This document shows positions 50,301 to 61,100 of a stretch of 64,000 nucleotides of DNA, in pieces. Numbering within the stretch: position 1 is the stretch's first letter; each line of letters opens with the position of its first letter. Location of the stretch: positions 20,398,001 through 20,462,000 of the forward strand of contig OZ316891.1 in the NCBI GenBank assembly GCA_973895155.1. Direction: 5' to 3'. The notes below the pieces were generated by a model. It did no database searches. It saw only the letters and a program-made list of their open reading frames with translations, and had not been told where the DNA came from. The position numbers and the translations under genes were made by a program. The stretch comes from Marsupella aquatica (Eukaryota; Marchantiophyta).

Positions 50301-53300
50301 TGTGTTGTGAAGGGGTTTGGGATGGCTCTTGTCGTTGACTCCGATTCATGTCTGCCTATGAGCGGGATACAGAAAAGCTGCCTAAATTTATCACAATACT
50401 GTAGAGTATCTGCACTCAACGATGCACATCTGCGGGGAGCTATTTTTGACGCCTGTGGTACGGACAAAGCACCAATCCTAGACAAGGAAACAGGTGCCAC
50501 TCTTGGGTCTTCGTTAGAATCAAACCGCAGTTTTGAAATGACTTTCATCAAGCAGAGTAATTATATGGATAGGGTCACAGATTTTAATCGCAGCCGGGTC
50601 TGTGGAAAGGTTTTACTCCTGCATGACAAACGGACCCTTACGGCTGTAGAGAAGCTATTGCGGTATCCTACCTTGTTGCCACCTTTGCAAGTAAGCTTCA
50701 AGGCCATCTGAGGTCCATGTTTTATTACCCAAGCTCTGACAGCACAGAATTTGAGTTTTCGGTTCCATTTTAGTTTTCTTCACGAGCTTGACTGACTTTG
50801 TTTTTCTTGTCATTTTGTATTTTCTTCTGGCGATGGACATGTACTCGCGCTAAATGAAGTACTGCAGCTATAGAGAGAGAGAGTGTTCATTTTCATAATT
50901 ATGGACATGACATGAGAAAATAAATACAAGCATTGAGTATTAACGTTTTTGCTGGAAAACGTTTTTTGCAGGAACGAAATGTCTCTAAAACATTGCCATC
51001 TGGAAGGAATAATCAGGAGGTGGGAGGAATGCTTCAATGGATTCAAGGTGCAGTCCTCGCGGCTACACCAGCCTCAGTGGTAGTTCAAGAGTGCCTCACT
51101 TCCTCGATTCAAAAGCAGGTACTTGCAAGACTGGAGTTGTGTTAGCGGAACGCATTCACCAGCCCAGTCCTAAATGCGTCCTACTTTGAGCTTTCTTCTT
51201 ATATTCACAATCTTAAGTACTGGGGTGTTTCCTGATAAGGCTGATCTCATTTCCTCTTGTTCCTCTGCGTCGGCAGGTTGATCATGTTGGCCAGCAACTT
51301 TTAGCAAAACTCATGGGTGAATGGCGTCTCATGGAAGAATTCGCCCTTCTGCGGGCAATTTACTTAGTAGGTTCCGGTATGGCTCTTCTGAGTATTTTTA
51401 CGAGTCCTCAGTAAACGTAGTCCTTAGTCTGTACACGGGTAGGTGACTTGCTACACTCGTTCTAGTTGCAATTTTCTTCAATGTACTTCAGATTGTGCAA
51501 TGCATCCGGTGTGTAAAGGAACCTACTAAGTAAATTGACCTGATGTAGTTTCAGATACGTGAATTTGTGCTAGTATTAACCGTATTCACGTATCTGAAAC
51601 TACATCAGGTCAACGGTATTTTTGCAGAGGTCATGTGTCTTGACTGATATGTTTTGTTGGCGTGGATCAGGTGATTTGTTGCAGCAATTTGCATCTGTAT
51701 TGTTCAACAAGCTTGACCGTGGTGAGCCATGGGATGACTTTTATGAACTCAACACCATGCTGCAGGTGGCAACTACCTCATCTTTGAGAACATTTCAGCG
51801 CACATGCTAATAATGAAAGTTTTCAACTTCACAGCAAGGCCACTTTAACTCAGAATCGAGATTATTTCTGCAGGAGTCAGTTCGCAGCTCTTCCCATGGT
51901 ATGGGTTCACCAGCATTGGATTCTTTGGTAGTGACAGTACTGCCACGTCAAGATACAAAGGCAGAAAAGGGCCCCCGGTCTATTTCTAGTCCACCGCAAA
52001 TAGCTGGTCGTGCACCCTCGTTTGCCATTAATGCACTCGATTCATTGTTCTTCACTTACAAGGTAAAATGCTTGGGACCTTCGTATTTCTTGTGTCTGTC
52101 GAGGACTCAATCTTTACAAATAAAAATACTTTGAAATTGAGTAGCTTTTGCTTTCTCTATTTCTCGAAGGTAATGGCGTCCTTTCAGAGCAAAACTTTGG
52201 TCAGAAAAGGAGATGCGTAACAGGAGTTGTGATTTTACATTGGTCACTGCTGTGAAGCTGAGTTAGCCAGTATTCTTTGTCAAATATAATCTGATGCTTG
52301 TCCTCTTTTCGATCAGGTGGCATGGCCTCTAGAACTTATAATTGATAGCAAGGCAATCAAGAAGTACAATCAGGTTAATGTCACCTGATATATGCCTTTG
52401 AAGATATATCTTTATTCGGATTTTATTCATTACTTATTTTAGCAGTAGTTAGTTCGAAATATAAATTGGATCACAACTGAAGTTGTGGAATAGAGTATTG
52501 ATTAACAATTGGATTCTTGTTATGATGTTCAACATTTCTTGCGAAATTTGATATTCTTGATTCGAGATTTCCTCGTGGATTCCCTTTAGTCATTATCAGT
52601 ATTGACGTGTATTAGAACTACAGGTAATGTTGTTCCTACTGCAGGTCAAACGTGCCAAGCATGCCCTCGATAAAGCTTGTCGATGGACATGGAAGGTGTG
52701 GATTGACTTATTTAACCAACATTCCTTCTGTGCGGATGCTGATTTACCCATTTATATTTGGATTTTTCTTGTGCATATCGGCAGCATCTGACTTTTAGTT
52801 TCTATAGCTGATACTCGAGCTGTGAGGCTTGCTCCGTTTCGTGACGCAATTTTGTCCTTGTTCCTGTGAATTTGTGACTTTATTAACTGTCTCTGCATCT
52901 TGTGGGTTAACCTACTATTTGTCAATTGAAATGAGGAAATGAATGCCAGAGGGGTATCTAAATCAAGCTAGTTACCTCATTATACCGTTATTGGCTCCTC
53001 ATGCGTGCAATCTTTTATGCTCTCTTTTAATACCACATTTTTCGACAGAAAGGAGTCGGAGATGCTGCTGTTCATAAGAGACGACTGCTCTTACAACAGA
53101 AGTTAATGCATTTTGTCAATACATTGCACCAGTACGTAATGGACAGGGTACGTTCTGTGATGCATCTTCGTTGGAAAGTACTGGCGAGAAAGACATCCAT
53201 TCCTGAATGAACTTTCCCAGTATCGAATCTTGAATGATGGATGGTGAACAAAGCTCGCCTTTGAACAAGCTGATCTTGTGATGCTAAACCCTTTAGTTGT

Positions 53301-54542
53301 CAAGTCCAGATGCTGTTTGAGTATTCCTCAGTGTGCCACAGCTGGTTGTGGATGGCTTGAGTTAATATCAAGCTCAACAGAGTAGCTGCAATTGAAGCTT
53401 CTGACCGATCAAAACCAATGGCACAGGTGCTGTACAGTGCGTGGGTGGACCTTTGTGAAAGCATGTCCTCGGCTGGATCTCTTGATGAAGTTATAGCCTG
53501 TCATGATTCATACTTGGTTTCCATTCAGCGGCAATGCTTGGTTGCTCCAGACAAGTTGGTATGTATCATGCACTTGACCCCTGATTTCTAATCAGCTATT
53601 CATACGGTATTGTATAATGTGTGTGGTAGTGGTCTTTCAAATATCATCAGAGGCAGCATTATGCCCTCGGCAGAGGAGGCTTGTCCAGGGCCGTCTATCT
53701 TGAATTTGTTGCGCTGCACGGTAAGGCCGAGCTTTGTGTGTGGACTTTTTTTGCAGTGGACACTCATTGCAGGGCGTGTAAAGGCAATTTTGGGGCTCGC
53801 GCTAAATTACCATTCCATTCAGCGGGTATTATGTGATGGGGTCGGAGCTCCTACCCTGACTGCACGGTGTCAACTTGAGATAGAACGAGTTGAAAAACAA
53901 TTTGATGAATGCATGGTTTTCCTTATGCGGGTCAGTCAGCTTCCTTGAACTGTACAACTCATTTAACATCATCTTTGTCATCTTAAACCAATTTATGCCC
54001 TTCGAATATCCAACCACATACATCTGCTGACCTGTTTTTTAAGGACAAGTGGTAGTACAAAGGCAGGTAGAATGTAGTGAAGATCCCATTCAGCAGAGAT
54101 TAGGAAGGCGGTATTTCCATGTGGCCTGCGCTTAGTGAATTTGGTTTTTCCCTTTCTTTTAAGGAATTTGGTATGACAATAGACCCATATACTCTGACAA
54201 TAGAGCCTCGGATCTGACAGTCAACTGACCGTGGACCTCTAGGACCTCATCGATGAATATTTTGTGTACGTACATGTGATAGTCAGATTCTCTTCTTGAT
54301 GCACGCTTTAGACTGCTTGGCCTCAATTTTTAGGAGATGTTTTCGCTGACCCTCTCACCAAGCGATTTCTCACATGGCAGGTGCTATCTTTCAAACTGAA
54401 CGTAGGGCATTTTCCCCACCTGGCGGATTTAGTCACTCGAATCAACTACAATTTTTACTACATGACAGAAGATGGCCAGTTATCAACACCTCTTCCTGAC
54501 TCACTTGGTCAGACGCCAAAGAGGTCATCAAGAAGGGTCTGA
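47335..54542 (+). CDS. GCP5: Gamma-tubulin complex component 5 (GCP5), about 15 exons, about 1058 aa
   Basis: A Spc97/Spc98-family subunit of the gamma-tubulin ring complex, which nucleates microtubules. Exons: 47335(?)-47649, 48081-48178, 48712-48874, 49067-49177, 49428-50690, 50972-51118, 51277-51376, 51671-51765, 51874-52062, 52317-52373, 52624-52695, 53049-53147, 53427-53558, 53757-53930, 54381-54542; phases all agree. Seen: VRDVLQVLQGF and HLSQSSLYNIL near the N terminus; GTLLLLFVGCLWPMITSLDAWL; a long Ser-rich exon; then the conserved gamma-tubulin-binding half with GEWRLMEEFALLRAIYLVGSGD, WPLELIIDSKAIKKYNQ, VMLFLLQVKRAKHALDKACRW, SIQRQC and HFPHLADLVTRINYNFYYM. The start is uncertain: ATG at 47335 is in frame, but cag at 47361 looks like an acceptor, and plant relatives have some 30 more N-terminal residues, perhaps on an unseen exon. 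Confidence 0.92.
51535..51613. repeat. Perfect 30-bp inverted repeat in a GCP5 intron
   Basis: The arm at 51535-51564 (starts TTGACCTGATGTAG, ends CGTGAAT) is repeated without mismatch as reverse complement at 51584-51613, with a 19-base loop. It lies in the intron between 51376 and 51671, so the GCP5 pre-mRNA would form a strong hairpin. It could be a foldback mutation, a tiny MITE, or a small-RNA precursor. Confidence 0.95.
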
Positions 54543-54743
54543 AGTCACCTCTTTTTAGAGATAATTCTTTCAGTTCTGCTAAGACAAGTTTGTCCCATCC
54601 AGCGTATTATCACTGGTTTACAAGGTCCACATGGCGACAAAGCTACGGCAGGCTTTTACCTCATCCCGTGAGGTAGTAGTTCGTTCTGTTTTCAATGTAT
54701 CAACACGACATCATAGACTCAGAGTGTTTTGACACAGTATCTG

Positions 54744-54749
54744 AATAAA
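54744..54749 (+). terminator. Candidate poly(A) signal of GCP5
   Basis: AATAAA about 200 bp after the GCP5 stop codon, a normal distance for a plant 3' untranslated region. Confidence 0.5.
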
Positions 54750-56830
54750 GCATTTGATTCCACCCTTGTGAGTCTGGAAGCTGAGTGCATAGATTGCAAG
54801 CTCGTTGGGCCGTGAGATATTTCGCACATACTTCTGGCAGCATTCTAACGCGAGACTGCATACTTTGGCAACGTCCTGTTATCCTGATTTGTAATTAGGC
54901 CATGTCCTTACATGTTGATACACACTGGACAATACTGTTCTGTGATCATACGGAACCCAACAGGAAATATGTGGGATTCACGGCAAGCATGGGTCCAGGA
55001 TGACTTATGTATGTACTTGAACAACAATCGATCCCAGCGGTACATTTTTAGAGCTTGAGGCATGAAATGACTTTTCAAGTACAAAATGTTTTACACCAAG
55101 AGGCGGATAACATGAAGTTCCTAGGGACTTTTGGGGCTTATGGGCCGATGGAGTAACGTATATGGCAGGTTTTCTCCTTCGGCGTTGCTACATGGCAGGC
55201 GGCCATACATGGAATATCCTACTGAGGGACTTTTGAAGTTGACTAACGGGGAACACAGGACTAGCATAATGCACAGCAAAACGCCAATGAAAGCAACAGA
55301 TGCACGATAGGAACCTGGAGGGGCCCAGAATGATGCGCCTTTTGAATATGCTTCCTACAGTTCATACAAACTTGGTCATGTCTACAGGACAGCCCACAGC
55401 GGTCTGAAGCTACATCTGGACGTCAATTTCCTCCATAGGAACTTCCTTGACGAAGACTCTTTAAGAAGATAATCATGGACTGGAGTCGTTTTCATTCAAA
55501 CTACTTACACATCTGGGGTTATGACAGCTGAATTGGTCATACACTGCGTATCATTCGTTGTCCCAAGCCCCTGCTTCCGTGTTTGAGACGGTGAGTTACA
55601 TGCACTGGGGGCCACAAAGCCAAGCTGATGCTACTACTGATGCTACTCTCCACTACTGCTTTACACAACTCAGTCACGTTGAGTTGTATCTTGGCACATC
55701 AGGGGCAACTTACTGGTACTTTCATCGTGGCCAACAAAGTCATGTTTGAGTAAGCCGTATCTTTGGCCTTTCTGGGGCAACCTGATATTTTTTGTCCTTC
55801 TTCTTTTCTTCCCCAAAAAGGCAGGGAGGCCCTTTCTTCCCTACCCTAAACTTCGTGGGCTTTGCTTCTGTCAGCTTGCAATAAAATCGCCTTCTAATAT
55901 AGAAGAAGGAAAAGGGCCTCAAAAGAATTAAGGGGGTAGAAGTCTTGAAACAGAACAAGAAGCCAAGGCCCTAGTCCCAGCACTTAGATATAGGGAACAA
56001 AACCCATGGCAAAGACAAAAGGCAACCTAGTGACAAGTCCTTGTGAAAGAGGGGAAGACTCTGATGCCTTGTTGGAAGTTTGAAACGTTCCTCCAATTAA
56101 TGTGGATATCTCATCTGTTTCGTTGGCTAGAGAAAACTGGCTGGATTTATTTGGCTTTATATAAGACAAGCCTGGATACCCATGCCCATGCACACAATGA
56201 CTTCCCCATACCAGCATAGTCTAAATATTAAAAAATTCTATTACCAGAGAAATATCCACCTTAAGATTTATGGCTGCAGTCGACTAGTCACCTAAGGGTA
56301 GGCTTCCATCGTAAGTCATATTATTTGACTTGTTGGGCCTTTTTGGTCTTTCCTTTCCCCCCTTTTATTGGGTTTTTTTGCCTTGGGACCATGTATCCGG
56401 GTGTGGCGTTCCTGTTTTTTTGGCAGTGTGATATAGTCATATTATCTATTCTATAATGTCCAGTAAAACACAACAAGAGAGACAGCAAAAACGGGCAAAG
56501 GCCATGGAGCCAACCAGAACAAGACACATTCCTTTGGGTGACAAAAATGGTCACAGGCACCTCCCAAAATCTCAATGAGCATCTCCCAGTTTGCAAACCA
56601 GACAAATAATGATCCATTCACCAAAATCTGTTTCGCTTGGATACCTTGAGTGCTGGTCCTGACCTGCAAACAATCCGAGAAACAATGTCTATGCTGAGTG
56701 GTGCAACCAAATTCTATAGCAAGTGGGACCATCACGCTTGCAAAAAGTTAAAGAGTTTCACTTTTCATGACTATTTTTTTCAAATTGACTACTTTCTCTA
56801 CATTTCATATTTTATTAAAATGTAATGAAA
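54750..56830. other. Intergenic, nothing firmly supported
   Basis: Short unrecognised frames only. T-rich stretches near 55780-55830 and 56335-56430 (tttggcagtgtga) resemble one at 45190-45345 (gttttttggcag) and may be retroelement 3' tails. Confidence 0.4.
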
Positions 56831-56839
56831 GTAAAGATA

Positions 56840-57480
56840 AAGCAGTGTTTACATAAACACAATTTAAAATGCGCCTAATACATGCATTCGAAATGCTTTC
56901 CCAAGTTTCCAAAGCTAAACAGAACTACTACCTGGAATTTTTGTCCCAGGACTTAAATTCTCAATAATTCTATCTTTTACGTGAAACCTGATCGACGGTA
57001 CAATGCTGTAAACAACATAAATTAGTGATTCACAAAAAGAATCATTTAAACATTCCTAAAATGTGCTTCATAAATGTTCGACAAGTTCCATAAACACAAC
57101 CTCAATTTTGTTCCAGGACTTACATTTTCAGTACTCGTATATTTTTACGGTGAACCTCATCGACGGTAAAGTAATGTAAACAAACATAAATTAGTGGTAA
57201 ATATCCCAAAATGATTTGAAATATCCCGAGATTATGCATCATAAATGTTTTACTAGTTCCATAAAAACAAACCTAATATTTTTGTCCCCTCACTTAAATC
57301 TTCAATGAAAATACATTTGGGGAATTTAAACAAGATTAAATTAATGTTTTACATTTAATAAAATAATTTAAACATTCCTAAACATGCATTGTACATGTTT
57401 TTCAAGGTCCAGCAGCACAATCTCAAGTTTTGTCCCAGGACTTAAATTTTAAAATAATTATATGTGTTTTGCGTGACCCC
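56840..57480. repeat. Diverged satellite-like array, about 150-170 bp unit, 4 copies
   Basis: The landmark tgtcccaggacttaaatt recurs in diverged form at about 56942, 57112, 57281 and 57433. Between landmarks the same order appears: atcgacggta, taaacaaacataaattagtg, aaacattcctaaa, atgc(t)tcataaatgtt and agttccataaacacaa. The copies differ by many substitutions, so the array is old. Confidence 0.75.
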
Positions 57481-57639
57481 CCATCGTCCCTACCACGGTA
57501 CGGTAGTACCTTACAGGCCAGTACAACGAGTTACCTGCCAACGAGCATTCTCCACGGCACAATGAGTCACCTACTTACAGGCAAACTAAGCTCTAATTAA
57601 TTAATAAATTTTACGCCTAGTGGCCAGCCAACGAGCGTG

Positions 57640-57790
57640 CTAGTCTTAATTAGTTCTTGGCGTTGCTGGCCTGCTGGGCGCCGAGACTGTAGCGGGGCAG
57701 GCCCACCTGGCCTTGCCTGGCCTGGGGCCCTGGCCAGGCCTGGCCCCCTTGGCTGACAAGAACGCGGCGAAAGACGCGCAACGAGCCGAT
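57640..57790. other. Short GC-rich island
   Basis: About 150 bp dense in ggcctggcc-type words between AT-rich flanks. A minus-strand frame (57806-57597) reads Arg/Pro/Gly-rich low-complexity sequence and is not taken as a gene. Confidence 0.5.
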
Positions 57791-57949
57791 TATGGCCAAA
57801 CGCCATTATTGATGAGCAAGAGGCTAAGTCGCTAAGAGAGGGAGCCGGTGGAGGAGGACAAAATTGTTATTATTATAGATTATAGATCACCGAGTATTAA
57901 AGAGGGTTTAGCTGTTTAGCAGGATTTGAGGGGAGCCATTGGACATTTG

Positions 57950-58105
57950 GACTTGACTTGGCCATCATCAATAATAACTTCTCCCTCTTCCTCTTTGTTG
58001 CCTCGAAATTTATGGGGGCCATCATCAAAAACACCTCCTCCTTCCTCTCCTGCGCCTTTGTTGCCTCGAAATGATATGCTTGGCCATCATCAATAATAAC
58101 CTGGC
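57950..58105. repeat. Three imperfect repeats, about 57-65 bp
   Basis: ggccatcatca starts at 57960, 58017 and 58082. The first two are followed by ctcctc/ctcttcct and tttgttgcctcgaaat; the third is truncated. Confidence 0.75.
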
Positions 58106-58109
58106 TTTT

Positions 58110-61100
58110 GGAATTTGGTCCCTGTGTGTAACGAAGCCTTCCAGTAACTTTATTGAAGCCAGCCAAGTCTCAAACCAACACCCCTTAATTAAATCGAATG
58201 CCCGTGGAAGGGGTTCGTTTTCTCCTCATTTCTTTCCCACGATTTCCTTCGGGATGCGGTCCTGTGCTCATGCGCTTATTATCATGGTCCCTCTAGGGAC
58301 CTGTTCCACACTTTTCACCCCCCTTGACCCCAGTGTAACCGGCATGGGTCTAACCCCAACCTGAGTCGTTCCCATCCTCGTTTGTCACTGTGTTGCCTGG
58401 AGTCCGATGCCCCGTCGCACAATGTTGAAAAGTTTGGGCGTCTCAAATCTTTAGGTCCGCAAAAAGATCCCTAACCCGAAAGTACCAGTCCTGGACTGCT
58501 GTCACAAGTGTGCGGACAAGCTTTTTGGTGTCCCCCACTTCAGTTCCGGGAAAACAGCCTTGACCTTGACCAGAGGCAAAACTCAGAGGATTGAGACACC
58601 CTATTGATACCTCAACAATGAGCAGGATAAGGTCAGAGATGAGCAAAGTGGGATGATAGCACGGCAGGGGGATACAATATCTGATCAGGCCGGTTTGGTT
58701 CGGGTTTATTCTGCCCCAATAAAGTTGTTCCCCGTTCCCCCCCCCACAAAAAAAAGAATTTTAAATTTTAAAAATTTTAAAAAAAATGAACAGGCCAGTG
58801 GGGGATGTTGGATGCCCGGGCAGAGGATGTGGCGATAGAATGGACTGGAGCAACGTGGGTTAGAGTTCATCTATGCAGGTTACACCCAGTGCAGGCCCCC
58901 GGGCAGATTGGACAGGTTAAGGTGAGCAAAAAGTGACATTAGAAGATGCAAAGAGTATTTATTTCCCTATCTAATTTTCTTCTATTCTGAATGTTAGATC
59001 TCGCCTATTTTTAAGGATAACTATTTCATCAAGGACCATATTCTGGCTAATGGGGTCCATGCCTGGCTAGGTGTGGAAACAGACAGATTTTAGCCAAGCT
59101 TCTTTGCCACTATAAAACAGCTGATTGGCCCAAAACAAAGAAGCGGGCATCCCAGACACAAGGTCAGGAAACCAATCAAAAGAGCCTCAGAGTTGTTCAT
59201 CGGGGACTTATACTCAGTTGATGACTAAATTTTCACAACTACATAGACAGCAGCAGTTTGACTTAGTAATAAAATAGGGGGGATGAGATTATGGCACACT
59301 GGTCAGACCAGTTTACAAGTAAGAACTCACATCAGCAAGGCTGAGATCACAGTCCAGCTTGGTTGACAACAATGCTACCTTAACTAACTGTAGTTTATAT
59401 TTATATTTGACGTACAAAGAATATTTATTTTGTGTGAGCTCTCGAGTTCAGTGGGGGACTTCAGTAATGGGTCCACATGTAGGAAACTAGAGAACAGAAA
59501 GTGGCCACTCATTATTTTTTATTACATTTAACTCAGTCGTCAATTACACAAGTGTATTTTGCTTTTAAACATGTTGCATACGCTACTCACATCACATATC
59601 AAATATCAAATATCAAATCATAAAAGTTCAAAACATCTTTGACCAGAATGCACTCGAAGAAAAGATTTGACAGGAAATTGTTTAATTTGAACATATGATG
59701 GAGAAGACCATCCAGTACGCCAGAGCGTTTCATTAGTTAAAACAAATGAGTCTAGGTGCAGAAAATAGAGGACATCAAGACTCTGAAGAGACGTATTGTC
59801 CTCATCTTTAGAATTCCCCATGCACGTACGATCACAGCTCCATGAATTAAGAGGACCTGTGCCTCTCCACAAAGTGAACTATGGTGGTCAAAATCAAGGT
59901 GGTTGCATCTCCTGTGGGACACAATGGTCCACCCAGCAAAGCCTCAGCTCCAGCAAATACAAGGGAGCCGCGTTGCACCATAGCAGCATCCTGTGCATGT
60001 CAATTGTCCACTTTTCTTGGCTGATACAGGACCCTCGCATGGGGAAGGATACTTCCTTGTTAGCAAAGGAGGCTATTCTTTAGTTATTTTTTAATTTTTA
60101 AGATAGGATACCAAGCCTGAGTGACAAGGCTGTGCAGTGGACAAAGGGGACGATTTGATTTGAGGACACATGAAGCCAAGAATGCCGGCCAGAGGCTCAA
60201 GAAACCAAATCTGAAGCCAGCACACACATAGAACAAGCTGGTACAATCCTGAGGGGTGAGGATCAACTATGGTCACCAGGTCTGCACAGGAGAAAAAGTC
60301 TACTTTAAACTTTTCTGAATGATCATCTGACGGGAGGGAATGATTCTTGTTTATTTGGGGGGGTGGGGGCAAATGCACCTTTCTGCATGTGAGAACTTTG
60401 AGTCGTAGACTCCTTCCCTAGTCCACAAATGAATAGAGTCTGGCATTGGGCAATATATAGAATGGACCAATTCTGCTTACCAGAAGGACTGTAGGTATTG
60501 GATGTAAAGTTTGATTTGGGGCTCAGCTACAGTAGGCTGGTGGTTTGTGGGACCCATGAGGACTGGCATTCTTATGTACATCGGACCAAACTGTGCACTC
60601 CCAATTTATTTATTTGCCTCAGACTGAGTTCTAAGTTCTGTAATATATAACTGAACTTTGGCTTGGAGCTTATCTGAGCTGGTGGTTTGTGGGGCCAAGA
60701 AGACTATATTGCGAGACATTGGGTCCTTTTCTTCCCTTTTTCTATCTTCCCTTGGTCTTATGGTACAAAACCTGTGCACTGCCAATGAAAGTAGTTCTCT
60801 TAGAAAACTGTTATATTCACCCCCTCCCCCTAGTTTCACTATATTCACCCCAACTCACTAAAATCACCTATGCCACTTTGATGATATGTCAAAATCTTGA
60901 AAATCGATGACAGGTATGCATCCAGTGGCTAACCTGGTTTTGGGGTGTATGTAATAAATCCATGGGGTGGATTCACACCCCCATTTTTTCTGGTTTCCCA
61001 TATCCACAGTCTGGGGCAAGTTTCCTCAAATTTCCTTACATGACATTTCCCTGGAAACTTTGTATCCCCAGAGAGCATCTTGCGGGCTGAGACTGTCAAC

